Origin: Nitrospira sp. UBA5699
GTDB taxonomy: Bacteria; Nitrospirota; Nitrospiria; Nitrospirales; Nitrospiraceae
Direction: 5' to 3'
DNA length: 22,091 nucleotides
Assembly (NCBI GenBank): GCA_002420105.1
Contig: DIHJ01000062.1
Span: forward strand, 29,187-51,277
A program made the translations under genes and the position numbers. Below the pieces are notes generated by a model that saw only the letters and a program-made list of their open reading frames with translations, was not told the origin of the DNA and made no database searches. Below, piece after piece: positions 1-7,936 of the stretch; the stretch's first letter is position 1; the number at the start of each line of letters is the position of its first letter.

Positions 1-237
1 CTCCTGACCGCCATGGCCATTTCGATCGCGATCCGCTGCGAACCCTGCATTCAGGCGTATGTGCAGATGGCGTGTGACAAAGGCGTCGCGCAGGAGGAAT
101 TGATCGAGTTCCTCGAAGTCGCCATGACCATGCAAGGATGCCCGGGCGAAGAGTGGGCCTTGAAGGCCTATGCCGTCTACAAGGCCTGTCTTGACGGGAA
201 ACCTTCCGATTCAGGAGATGCGTGCTGCTCCCACTGA
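1..237 (+). CDS. Carboxymuconolactone decarboxylase / AhpD-like protein, 3' part only
   Basis: The reading frame is open from base 1 and has already begun upstream, so only about the last 78 residues are visible. The text 'AISIAIRCEPC' followed by an acidic helix and 'MQGCPGEEWALKAY' matches the core of small AhpD-like alkylhydroperoxidase/carboxymuconolactone decarboxylase proteins, which use a CxxC pair as a thiol redox centre. The CxxC (CEPC) is present. The His that commonly follows in C-x2-C-x3-H is a Tyr here (CEPCIQAY), so proton relay may differ. The C-terminus ends in GDACCSH, an extra vicinal cysteine pair that might bind metal. An internal ATG at 13 lies inside the conserved domain and is unlikely to be the true start. 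The next gene starts 25 bp after the stop. Family call is good; substrate is unknown. Confidence 0.8.
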   Translation, partial: LLTAMAISIAIRCEPCIQAYVQMACDKGVAQEELIEFLEVAMTMQGCPGEEWALKAYAVYKACLDGKPSDSGDACCSH

Positions 238-262
238 GTTGATACGGCTCGAAGGGAAGAGC

Positions 263-1954
263 ATGAAATGGTGGCGTTCACAGCTTGCGGTGGGAATCGC
301 GCTGGTACTCTCGCTTACTCCGCATGCGGTTACGGCGGCAGAGGATCGCACCAATCTGATTGCCGATCTGAGCCAGGCCTGGCAGCAAGGGCGTTCCAAA
401 GATGTGGCCGATCGCTTTGAGGATGCCCTGCGGGTTGTTCCGAACGATTTCCGAGTCCACAAAGCCCACGGGGATTTTCTCACCGCGAACCGCCGGAACG
501 AGGAGGCTGTAGCGGCCTACCGCCGCGCAGCCGAGCTGGCGCCGAATGCGCTGGACGTTCACTGGGCCATGTGGAGTCTCTTCGATCGCATGGGGGAACA
601 GAATCGCGCGATTCTCGGTTTGCAGGAAGTCGCGAGGCTCGATCCGAAGAATCCCTTGGCCCACCTCCGCCTGGCGAAAGCCCTCCGCAACGTCGATCGA
701 CTGGAAGAATCGGCGGACAGTTTTCGTCGAGCCACGGAACTCGACCCTGACCACCTGGTCTATCGCTTACACTATGCGAGGGCGCTCTACGACGTGTTGC
801 AATACGAACAGGCGCAACGGGAAGTCGAGACGGTCCTAGCCCGTGCGCAGAAAGATTCCCCTGAAGCGGCAGCCGCGCAGAACCTGCTGGGCCTGGTGAG
901 GGGTGATTCGACCGACAAGGGACGGCGCGCCGTGACCAATCAGAACATCGTGATTCCCGGTGTCGATATGGCGGTGCGCGGGAAACGATGGGCCTTGACC
1001 CGCGGCAAGGCCTGGCAGTTGATGCGGGAGGAACGCTATGCGGAAGCCGAGCCGGTGCTGCGCGAAGTGCTGAGGATCGACCCCGGCGATCACAAAGCGC
1101 TCTACGACTTGGGCCTGACGCTCATGGAGTTGAGCCGCTATGACGAAGCGATCGCCTCGTTTCGCGAAGGCATCCGGCAGACGAAGTTCGCCGAGTGGTA
1201 TCCGGATTCGCTGTATCAAATCGGGCGATGTCTCGCGAAACTGGGGCGCTGGGGCGAGGCCCTCGCGCGCTTCGAACGGGTGCTTGAGATCCAGGATTGG
1301 CGGACCGAGACGGTCTACGGCATGACTTTTCCGGACGTGAGGGCCGTCCAGGCCTCGCTGGAGGAAGCGCGTCGCCATGTCGCGGGCGCTGATGTGCAGG
1401 GAGCCATGCCGCCGGACGAACTCGCCGTCGAGTTGGTCCGGCCACGATCCGAAACAGATCCCATGCCGGCAACAGGGCCTGCGCAGCCGCTGCCGGAGGC
1501 GATTCCGCTGCCCACGCAGGTGGCCGTGCTCGGCACCGGGGACGCCCAGGGGTGGTTTCGGCAGATGGTGCCCGCACGGGGCGTCGTGCAGGACGATCTG
1601 CCGACCGGGCTCCAAGAGTTCATCCCGATCGGACCCACCGATACCTTCGCACCGGAGGACCCGGAGATCATCATCGTCTTCACGTTGACCAGTGTGCCGT
1701 CCGACGAAATCATCCTCAACACTCGCTGGCTGGCGGAACGCGCCGGGACGGTGCCGGCGAACACCCTGATCGGCACGGATACGGCGATGATGACGCTCAA
1801 CGACAAGTCGGGCTACGTGCGGTTGAAACGGCCGAAGGACGGCTGGCCCATCGGGACCTATCGGGTGGATTTCTACCTCGGTGACCAGGTCGATGCGTAC
1901 ACGCATACGGCGGAGGCGAGGTTCAGAGTCGTTGCGGCTGCTCAGGCGCGTTGA
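263..1954 (+). CDS. Exported tetratricopeptide-repeat protein
   Basis: A 563-residue protein beginning MKWWRSQLAVGIALVLSL, a clear Sec signal peptide with likely cleavage after HAVTAA (about residue 26), so it acts in the periplasm or outer envelope. Residues about 30-200 hold TPR-type helix pairs (for example 'EEAVAAYRRAAELAPNALDVHWA' spread over residues 80-103, then 'LDPKNPLAHLRLAKALR' and 'LDPDHLVYRLHYARALYD'), and a second TPR block spans about 245-345. The last about 130 residues are not TPR: they are beta-rich ('PEIIIVFTLTSVPSDEIILN', ending 'GTYRVDFYLGD') and may be an Ig-like domain. I chose the ATG at 263, preceded by GAAGGGAAGAG, because it places the signal peptide at the N-terminus; the longer frame from 170 runs back into the previous gene. 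It precedes haem proteins on the same strand, so a scaffold or assembly role is an inference. Confidence 0.88.
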   Translation: MKWWRSQLAVGIALVLSLTPHAVTAAEDRTNLIADLSQAWQQGRSKDVADRFEDALRVVPNDFRVHKAHGDFLTANRRNEEAVAAYRRAAELAPNALDVHWAMWSLFDRMGEQNRAILGLQEVARLDPKNPLAHLRLAKALRNVDRLEESADSFRRATELDPDHLVYRLHYARALYDVLQYEQAQREVETVLARAQKDSPEAAAAQNLLGLVRGDSTDKGRRAVTNQNIVIPGVDMAVRGKRWALTRGKAWQLMREERYAEAEPVLREVLRIDPGDHKALYDLGLTLMELSRYDEAIASFREGIRQTKFAEWYPDSLYQIGRCLAKLGRWGEALARFERVLEIQDWRTETVYGMTFPDVRAVQASLEEARRHVAGADVQGAMPPDELAVELVRPRSETDPMPATGPAQPLPEAIPLPTQVAVLGTGDAQGWFRQMVPARGVVQDDLPTGLQEFIPIGPTDTFAPEDPEIIIVFTLTSVPSDEIILNTRWLAERAGTVPANTLIGTDTAMMTLNDKSGYVRLKRPKDGWPIGTYRVDFYLGDQVDAYTHTAEARFRVVAAAQAR

Positions 1955-2014
1955 CATCGGAATCCGTCACCGGGAGTCGTTTCGATGCACGGCAGGAAAA
2001 CAGCGGGAGGAGTT

Positions 2015-2863
2015 ATGGCCCCTTCCATACGACCGATCGTTAAACGAGACGCTTCGGCCCATCACACCCAGCGCGTGCTCGCCCTGGTGCTGATCGTCGC
2101 CGCCGGCCTCACCTGGATCAGGATTCCCGCCGTCAGCTCGCAAGGTCTTTTCGTGCGCGCTCATGGAATCGCCGGAACGGTGCCAACAACGCCTGACGAT
2201 CCCACGTGGGACCGTATCACCCCGCTCACGCTGCCGCTCAGCGGGCAGTTGATCACCAGACCGGCATGGCCCCAACCCTCGGTATCGGCCATCGCCGTTC
2301 GTTCCGTGCACAACGGAAAGCAGATCGCGTTCCAACTTGTGTGGGAGGATCGCACCAAGAACGATCGCATCACCCCGGGCACGTTCCGCGATAGCGTCGC
2401 ACTCGGCTTGGCTCTCGGCGATGCGCCCGCGTTCTTTTGCATGGGGCAGCTCGATCATTACGTCAATATCTGGCAGTGGAAAGCGGACTGGCAAACGGAT
2501 ATCGATCTGCGGGCCGCGCGTGATCACAGCCCCGACCAGTTGGGGGGAGTCCGCCGGTTCGAGACTATTCCGAGACGCGTGTCGTCGGTGGAAGCGCTCC
2601 TAGGCGGCGGGTTCAGCACGCTCACGCCGACCCAATATCAAGGTCGGGTCCAGGGCAAGGCGCGGTGGAAAGACGGCCGGTGGCACGTGGTCATGACGCG
2701 ACCTCTGACGACGGTGGATCAGGAAAACGAGGCGCCACTGGGGCCGGGCCGCGCCCAGGCTCTGGTCCTGGCCGTCTGGGACGGGGGCATTCAAGAGCGC
2801 AACGGTCAGAAGGCGGTGTCTTCCTGGCTCCAGCTCGTGCTGGAGCCGGTCCCGTCTCTCTGA
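2015..2863 (+). CDS. Ethylbenzene-dehydrogenase gamma / NxrC-like haem b-binding protein
   Basis: A 282-residue protein with a hydrophobic segment at residues 21-40 (VLALVLIVAAGLTWI) that can serve as signal peptide or anchor. The rest reads as the EB_dh-type haem-binding beta-sandwich found in gamma subunits of type II DMSO-reductase-family enzymes (EbdC, and NxrC of nitrite oxidoreductase). The best marker is 'FFCMGQLDHYVNIWQWKADWQ', split here as FCMGQ (Met143) and WQWKADWQ (Lys156). In EbdC the haem b iron is held by a Met and a Lys in equivalent motifs, so both expected ligands are present. No alpha or beta (molybdopterin or Fe-S) subunit lies in the window; instead two pentahaem cytochromes follow directly, so it may relay electrons to them. 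ATG 2015 has GGGAGGAG just upstream; ATG 1985 is an alternative without a good site. Fold call strong, exact enzyme partner unknown. Confidence 0.82.
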   Translation: MAPSIRPIVKRDASAHHTQRVLALVLIVAAGLTWIRIPAVSSQGLFVRAHGIAGTVPTTPDDPTWDRITPLTLPLSGQLITRPAWPQPSVSAIAVRSVHNGKQIAFQLVWEDRTKNDRITPGTFRDSVALGLALGDAPAFFCMGQLDHYVNIWQWKADWQTDIDLRAARDHSPDQLGGVRRFETIPRRVSSVEALLGGGFSTLTPTQYQGRVQGKARWKDGRWHVVMTRPLTTVDQENEAPLGPGRAQALVLAVWDGGIQERNGQKAVSSWLQLVLEPVPSL

Positions 2864-2874
2864 AAAGGAGCTGC

Positions 2875-4215
2875 ATGATGGCGATGACACGATGGCTACT
2901 ACCGGCTGGAACGGTTGGGATTCTCCTCCTGTTGGGAACAGGATGGTCGGCAGAGCAGTCGGTCACGGCTCTCCGCGCAGAGCCGCCCGAGGGACAGACG
3001 AGCGACACGCAATGGATGCACGAGATCGAGCAGGGCTTTCCCCGTTCGGAGAATTGCCGGCAATGCCATGATCGGCAGGACGGCGAATGGAGCATCGGAC
3101 GCGAGCGGGCAATCCGCTCGAACGTCCCACCGCGCGTGGACCTCACATTTCCGCATGGGACCGCGATCACGATGCCCCTGTTTAGGTATGTCTTCGGTCT
3201 GTGGTTGCAGACCCAACCCACCGGGGAACAGCGCACGCGATGCTTGTCGTGTCATGTCCCGAGCGTCACGGCCTTTCCCCAGCACGCCGACAAGATCGCC
3301 CGCCAAGTCCTCAGCGGCACGGTGACCGTCGAAGGCATCAGTTGCGCCACCTGCCATGCCGTCGACCGCGTCCACCCGAACAACGGTAGTTCGCCACCCA
3401 CCTTCGGGCTGAAATCAGGCAAGACCTTCTTCGGACCGTTCCCGTCGCCGGAGGAGAATCTCGTGCACCCCGCGCAGCAATCTGATCTCTACCGGGGCGC
3501 CCACTACTGCGCTGCCTGTCATTTCGACAAGGTCAAGGATGTCACCAGGCCGGATTTGCCCGGTGAAATTTTGCAGGGCACGGTTTGTCAGGACTGTCAC
3601 ATGGAGCCGTCGACGGGGAGCGCCACGTCCAAGCGGGGGGCCATGACGCGTCCCATCGGACGCCACGAGTTTCACGGCGTCATCGTCCCGGCCCTGATGC
3701 TCAAGAACCGGAACCTCCAAGCGGAATGGATGCCTAGGCTGGATATCGAGGTCTCCGACTCCACACCGCGCGTCACCGGAACCGTCCTGATCCGGAACGG
3801 CAGTCTCCCGCATAGCTTCCCCAGCGGTGATCCGCTCCTGAAACAGTTCGTGCTCACGATCCAGGCGATCGACGCCCAGGGAAAGATCGTCGCCGAGGAG
3901 CAGCAGCGCTTCGGCTCGTCCTACGCCGAAGTTCTGCGCGATCCGAACTATGATCCGCTGATCCGCGGCGGCACCACGCGCAGAATTCCGTTCATACTGG
4001 CGGTGCCGGGCGGCGCGCGCCCGGCTCGAATCCAGGCCGTGATCTCCTCTGCCCTCCTGCCCGAAGCAGAGCCCACTCTGCTGGAACAGTATCTAACCTC
4101 ACTCCCCTCCGATCATGAACGGGCGGAAGCAAAACGGCTCCTGACGGCGTACACGCTGCCGACCCTCCTCGCCTTTCGCAGCCGCACCCTCGAAGGGAAG
4201 GAGACGACGCCATGA
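2875..4215 (+). CDS. Exported pentahaem c-type cytochrome (cytochrome c554-like)
   Basis: A 446-residue protein with an N-terminal signal peptide (MMAMTRWLLPAGTVGILLLLGTGWSA). It has five CxxCH haem c sites: CRQCH (61-65), CLSCH (123-127), CATCH (157-161), CAACH (212-216) and CQDCH (238-242). The spacing and the 'GISCATCH' and 'HYCAACH' contexts fit the cytochrome c554/multihaem family. After residue about 260 there is a haem-free, beta-rich domain containing 'NGSLPHSFPSGDP'. AAAAGGAG sits 4 nt before ATG 2875 and 7 nt before ATG 2878; either may be used. The longer frame opening at 2665 overlaps the preceding gene and lacks a signal peptide at its start. The gene begins 11 bp after the EB_dh-like gene and overlaps the next cytochrome gene by 4 bp (ATGA), so the three are probably one operon. 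Electron donor and acceptor are not evident. Confidence 0.92.
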   Translation: MMAMTRWLLPAGTVGILLLLGTGWSAEQSVTALRAEPPEGQTSDTQWMHEIEQGFPRSENCRQCHDRQDGEWSIGRERAIRSNVPPRVDLTFPHGTAITMPLFRYVFGLWLQTQPTGEQRTRCLSCHVPSVTAFPQHADKIARQVLSGTVTVEGISCATCHAVDRVHPNNGSSPPTFGLKSGKTFFGPFPSPEENLVHPAQQSDLYRGAHYCAACHFDKVKDVTRPDLPGEILQGTVCQDCHMEPSTGSATSKRGAMTRPIGRHEFHGVIVPALMLKNRNLQAEWMPRLDIEVSDSTPRVTGTVLIRNGSLPHSFPSGDPLLKQFVLTIQAIDAQGKIVAEEQQRFGSSYAEVLRDPNYDPLIRGGTTRRIPFILAVPGGARPARIQAVISSALLPEAEPTLLEQYLTSLPSDHERAEAKRLLTAYTLPTLLAFRSRTLEGKETTP

Positions 4216-5444
4216 GCCATTGTCGCACTGCCGTGGGCCTCTTCGGATCCGTCGCGATTCTCGGCGGCTTCTTGATCTGGGCCGTCGTCCCGGTCAGTCA
4301 GGGGGCGGAAGACGGGGCGGTCACAGCCGGCCTGGACAAAGCCTTTCCGCTGTCCGCGAAATGCAAGAGGTGCCACGAGCGGGCCTATGAAGAGTGGGAA
4401 GCATCCCCGCTCTCGCGCTCCATCCGCTCCCCGGCCTTCCGGGCGATGCTCAACGAATACCTGACTTTCTCGGGCGGACGGGACAAGGCCCTCTGCTTCC
4501 GCTGCCACGCGCCGCATATTAACGAATTTCCGGACCAAGCTGAGACATTCGTGAGCCAAGCCCAGTCCGGAGATCCGGCCATCGACGGGGTCGGCTGCGC
4601 ACAATGCCATTTGATCCAGCACGTGGATCGGACCACACAACCGCCGGTCCCGAAATATGTCACGGGCAAGACCCTGTACGGCCCGTACAAGGACTTCGTG
4701 CACAACCTTGCCCATCAATCGATGGATCTGGACCTGTTCCGCAAGACCGACCTGTGTCTCAACTGCCACCTGGCTGTCCCGACGGCGGCGAACCTGGGGA
4801 ACAAGAACGATCTGTTGGGTCCCTGGGCCGCCAGCGCGTCAGTCAAATCCGGCAAGCAATGCCAGACCTGTCACATGCCCGAGCAGGTCGGCGAATCGGC
4901 CAATGGCGAGAAGAAGCGCACGATCGCCAATCATTCCTTCCCGGGCCGGCTGGGCACGCTGCGGCAGGACGCGGCGAAGCTGGATGTCGTGACCCAGGTC
5001 AAGGGGGAACAGACCACCGTCACCGTCACGGTGCGCAGCCTGGTCCCGCACAACCTCCCCACGACCCATCCCGGCTGGGTCAGCGTCGTGCTCGACCTGA
5101 CCATCAAGGGGAAGAATCTCAAAACCGTGTTTCATGACCAGCGGGTCTACGGGCGAACCTACGCGGATGCGAAGGGCGAACCGACGGTCTTTGACTTCAA
5201 AGCGTTCAAGGTGCTCAACGATACGGTGCTCAAGCCCGAGGAAACCCGCGTCGAAGCCTTTGCCTTCCCGACGCCGAAGGACACGCGGTCCTTCGATGTC
5301 GAGGTGTCCTTGAACTACGCGCCGGTCACGGGCCCGCCGGCGTTTCTCCAGCGCATCGAAGCGGAGTCTCCGAAAGGGGCCCAGGACCCGGTGTTCCAAT
5401 CCATTCCGATCGTGAGCACAGCGGAGAATATCCCACTGCGCTGA
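4212..5444 (+). CDS. Exported pentahaem c-type cytochrome, paralogue of the preceding gene
   Basis: A 410-residue protein with a signal peptide or membrane anchor at residues 9-29 and five CxxCH sites: CKRCH (51-55), CFRCH (95-99), CAQCH (129-133), CLNCH (182-186) and CQTCH (217-221). Order and spacing mirror the upstream cytochrome, including 'GVGCAQCH' versus 'GISCATCH' and a C-terminal beta domain with 'VPHNLPTTHPGW' versus 'LPHSFPSGDP'. A tandem duplication followed by divergence is therefore likely. Start ATG 4212 overlaps the upstream stop (ATGA), which implies translational coupling and perhaps fixed stoichiometry. Both proteins should reside outside the cytoplasmic membrane and need the cytochrome c maturation machinery. 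Neither shows an obvious catalytic motif, so electron carriage is the safer call than an enzymatic one. Confidence 0.92.
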   Translation: MSHCRTAVGLFGSVAILGGFLIWAVVPVSQGAEDGAVTAGLDKAFPLSAKCKRCHERAYEEWEASPLSRSIRSPAFRAMLNEYLTFSGGRDKALCFRCHAPHINEFPDQAETFVSQAQSGDPAIDGVGCAQCHLIQHVDRTTQPPVPKYVTGKTLYGPYKDFVHNLAHQSMDLDLFRKTDLCLNCHLAVPTAANLGNKNDLLGPWAASASVKSGKQCQTCHMPEQVGESANGEKKRTIANHSFPGRLGTLRQDAAKLDVVTQVKGEQTTVTVTVRSLVPHNLPTTHPGWVSVVLDLTIKGKNLKTVFHDQRVYGRTYADAKGEPTVFDFKAFKVLNDTVLKPEETRVEAFAFPTPKDTRSFDVEVSLNYAPVTGPPAFLQRIEAESPKGAQDPVFQSIPIVSTAENIPLR

Positions 5445-5456
5445 AGGAGGCCTCCC

Positions 5457-6821
5457 GTGCCACAGATGTCAGCCGTGATTCGCCACGCCCTGCTGCTCGT
5501 GCTGTTATTGGCCAGCGTGTTGCCTGCCTCCGCACAACTGGGCCGGCCTGAAGGGCTCTACTATAAATCCTGGGCGGTCATTGTCGCCGTCGACGACTAT
5601 CTGGTTGCCCCGAAGCTGACGGGCTCGGTCGCCGACGGCAAGGCGATCGCCGCGGCGCTGAAGCAGGTCGGCTTCGAGGAGATCCTGGAACTGTACGATC
5701 GGGACGCCGGCTTCCGCCGCCTCCAGCATCTCCTCACCCATGAACTGGTGCAGAAAGTCGGGCGCCAAGACCGGGTCGTGTTCTTTTTTGCCGGCCACAC
5801 GGGCGTCACGACAGATCGAAACGGTCACGATCTCGGGTATCTAGTGCCGTGGGATGCGCAGGTCGGTACGCCGGCAAAGGCCATCTCGCTGGATCAATTG
5901 AAGGAATTCGCTCATCGAGCGATGGCCAAGCATCTTGTGTTTCTTCTCGACGCCGGCGTCCGTGGCTGGGAGATGACGCCGCCCGAACCACTGTCCCTGG
6001 AAGGCCGCCTGTCCCCGGAGGCAGAAACCGACAAACGTGCCGTGCAGGTCCTGACCGCGGCCGACAAGGGAGAACCGCTCGCGCCAGGCAAGGGAACAAG
6101 CCTGTTCGTCGAGATCCTCTCGTCCGGTTTGCAGGGCGATGCCGACGAGAACCAGAACGGATGGCTCATGGGCTCCGAGCTCGCCGCCTATGTCCGGCGT
6201 GCCATCGAAACGCGAACCGACGGCCGGCAGCATCCGCAATTTGCCCAGATGGACGGCGACGGCGATGTCATCTTCGTCGAGGGCCGGAAACATCGGTTTC
6301 GCGTGAGGGAACCGAAAACGGAGGCGGAACGGCTCGCGACGGCGAAAGAGTTGTACGAGGAAGCCTTCTCCCTGCTGCAGAAACAGCGGCCGGCAGCGGA
6401 GGCGCTTGAGTTGCTCGATGACGCCATCGCGCACGATCCCTCGTTCGGCGACGCCTACGCGTTGAAGAGTTACGTTTATCTGGACCTCGTTCCGAGATTG
6501 GACGACGCCTTGGCCGCGGCGAACCTGGCGGTGACGCACGCGCCGGACAATCCGGACTCGCACTTCACGTTGGGGCTGATCTGGCAACGGAAAGGCCGGT
6601 TCCTCGAGGCGGAACAGGCCTTCCAGCAAGCCCTCGCCGTGAACCCTGGCTATAGCGACGTGTATCTGGCCCTTGGAGACCTGTATGCCGATGGCCTGAA
6701 CGACACGTCCAAGGCCGTTGAAGCGTATCGGCAATACATTGAAACCGGCGGAACGGATCCCCGAGCGAAGAGCATCATCGAGAAACTGGAACCGGCTCCT
6801 CGCCCAAGCGGCACGCCATGA
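5457..6821 (+). CDS. Exported caspase-fold (peptidase C14-like) pseudoenzyme with TPR repeats
   Basis: A 454-residue protein. GTG 5457 is preferred as start because AAGGAGG lies 6 nt upstream; ATG 5466 is in frame but farther from that site. Signal peptide to about residue 26 (PASA). Residues 35-250 are a caspase-like domain: 'WAVIVAVDDYLVAPKLTGSVADGKAIAAAL' is split over 39-68 and the His motif FAGHTG is at 112-117 (His114). The expected catalytic Cys in a D-x-C-x-x-G motif is replaced: LLDAGVRG (163-170) has Gly167. Asp-rich segments DADENQNG (228-235) and MDGDGD (265-270) look like calcium-binding loops. Residues about 290-445 are TPRs. It starts 12 bp after the cytochrome gene, so it belongs to that operon. 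Loss of Cys predicts a binding or scaffold role rather than a protease, unless a different nucleophile is used. Confidence 0.85.
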   Translation: MPQMSAVIRHALLLVLLLASVLPASAQLGRPEGLYYKSWAVIVAVDDYLVAPKLTGSVADGKAIAAALKQVGFEEILELYDRDAGFRRLQHLLTHELVQKVGRQDRVVFFFAGHTGVTTDRNGHDLGYLVPWDAQVGTPAKAISLDQLKEFAHRAMAKHLVFLLDAGVRGWEMTPPEPLSLEGRLSPEAETDKRAVQVLTAADKGEPLAPGKGTSLFVEILSSGLQGDADENQNGWLMGSELAAYVRRAIETRTDGRQHPQFAQMDGDGDVIFVEGRKHRFRVREPKTEAERLATAKELYEEAFSLLQKQRPAAEALELLDDAIAHDPSFGDAYALKSYVYLDLVPRLDDALAAANLAVTHAPDNPDSHFTLGLIWQRKGRFLEAEQAFQQALAVNPGYSDVYLALGDLYADGLNDTSKAVEAYRQYIETGGTDPRAKSIIEKLEPAPRPSGTP

Positions 6822-6904
6822 TCCTGCGGGAGAGAGCGTCTGTGGTGCAAGGAGCCGTTGTCAGAGATCGCCATTCGCGACTTTAAGCGACTACGGGGGA
6901 CAAG

Positions 6905-7426
6905 ATGACCTGGATGCGACACAGAGCCCTGGCGATGGTCTACTTCGCCGCGACGGCGGGCGTCGCCTATGCCCAGCCCTACGAACTGAGTCAGCACGAG
7001 GTGATGGATCCGGCCTCGTTTACCAGCCGTGACATCTCCCTGTTCGGCGTCACACTTGGCGATCCCGAGACCACCGCCTCCGACCGGTTGATGCAGGAGA
7101 AGATTCCTGGTGTGAAGGTCGAACACGAAGCGATGTTCATTCTGTTGCTGGATCAGGGGAAGCCGGTCGGACCGATGGCCGGCGTGCGGGTGGCGGACGG
7201 CAAGGTCGACTTGATCTTTATCAACAGCCGCTTCGTGGCGAGGACCAGAGGCCTGTTCCGAAGGGTGCTGACCAGTGACAGTCCGGATGACATCCGCAAG
7301 GTTCTCGGCCAGGAAGATTCGAGCGATGAAAACGTCATGGGGGCTGTGCTGAGGTACGAGAAGCAGGGAGTGCTGGTTAATTATTTGGGCAAAGACGTGA
7401 ACGTGGAATTCATCCCGTCGGAGTAA
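6905..7426 (+). CDS. Small secreted protein of unknown function
   Basis: A 173-residue protein with a signal peptide ending AGVAYA (about residue 23). The mature part is mixed alpha/beta, with 'SLFGVTLGDPETTASDRLMQ' near the start, a hydrophobic strand 'KVDLIFINSRF' in the middle, and 'LVNYLGKDVNVEFI' at the end. The opening 'GVTLGD' followed by a strand-rich core is reminiscent of small periplasmic ligand-binding modules, but I do not recognise a family. GGGGGA lies 4 nt before ATG 6905. It is 83 bp downstream of the caspase-fold gene, so it may be the last gene of that unit or have its own promoter. No cysteines or haem motifs are present. Confidence 0.75.
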   Translation: MTWMRHRALAMVYFAATAGVAYAQPYELSQHEVMDPASFTSRDISLFGVTLGDPETTASDRLMQEKIPGVKVEHEAMFILLLDQGKPVGPMAGVRVADGKVDLIFINSRFVARTRGLFRRVLTSDSPDDIRKVLGQEDSSDENVMGAVLRYEKQGVLVNYLGKDVNVEFIPSE

Positions 7427-7539
7427 CATCCTGTCTTGCGTCCAGTGGTTTCGATCTGACGTGAACGTTCCGTGCCCTCACTCCCCACCCTCCTCTGAGA
7501 TCCGACAGAACGCTCTTGAATGATTCTTGATGCGCGCTC

Positions 7540-7571
7540 TTGACTCCGGACCATGGTACGGGGTGTACGCT
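7540..7571 (+). promoter_or_regulatory. MerR-type mercury operator/promoter upstream of merF
   Basis: TTGACT (-35, 7540-7545) and TACGCT (-10, 7566-7571) are separated by 20 bp, longer than the usual 17. This is the hallmark of promoters untwisted by MerR-family activators. Between them is the dyad ACTCCGGAC-CATG-GTACGGGGT (7543-7564), whose arms match as inverted repeats at 7 of 9 positions and closely follow the known mer operator arms ACTCCGTAC / GTACGGAAGT. The site is 78 bp upstream of merF, so the leader would be about 70 nt. No merR gene lies in the window, so the cognate activator must be encoded elsewhere. Confidence 0.8.
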
Positions 7572-7648
7572 CACGGACAGGTCAATAACAGGACGATCTG
7601 AACAGTACCGCCGTAAGTCATCGCAATTGGAGTAGAGGAGGACATTGC

Positions 7649-7936
7649 ATGAAACAGGAATCCAGAAAACGGTGGATCTGGATCGGCGCCATCGGAGCAG
7701 GCGTGGCCGCGCTCTGCTGTTTCACGCCGGTTCTCGTCCTGTTACTTGGGGCAGTCGGACTGGCCGCACTGACCGGGTATCTCGATTATGTGTTGCTTCC
7801 TGTTTTGCTCGTCTCTCTTGGGATCTTGGTGTACGGCTTGTCCGGGCCGCGAGCCGGCGCCGGCCATCAGTGCTGCGCTGCCGATGCACAGCTACCCGCT
7901 GGTACCGACAAGGCCCGAGAGGTGAAGCATGGATGA
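7649..7936 (+). CDS. merF: Mercuric ion transporter MerF
   Basis: A 95-residue inner-membrane protein with two hydrophobic helices (about 11-38 and 45-64). The first holds the vicinal pair in 'ALCCFTPVLVLLLG' (Cys23-Cys24) and the second pair, HQCC (Cys75-Cys76), lies after helix 2. The order 'CCFTPVL...GAVGLAALTGYLDYVLLP' is characteristic of MerF, which moves Hg(II) across the cytoplasmic membrane to MerA. Usual length is about 80 residues; this one has a slightly longer tail. GAGGAGG lies 7 nt before ATG 7649. It is the only mercury transporter in the window (no MerT, MerP or MerC). Its last codons overlap the start of the small Cys-rich frame that follows. Likely induced through the MerR-type operator at 7540-7571. 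Confidence 0.92.
   Translation: MKQESRKRWIWIGAIGAGVAALCCFTPVLVLLLGAVGLAALTGYLDYVLLPVLLVSLGILVYGLSGPRAGAGHQCCAADAQLPAGTDKAREVKHG

Noticed and set aside
836..1957. 373-residue minus-strand open frame
   Set aside because: It is antisense to the signal-peptide TPR gene and has low-complexity Arg/His/Asp content, typical of a GC-rich shadow frame.
5841..6734. 297-residue minus-strand open frame
   Set aside because: It is the antisense shadow of the caspase-fold/TPR gene, with no domain features and a skewed Arg/Leu composition.
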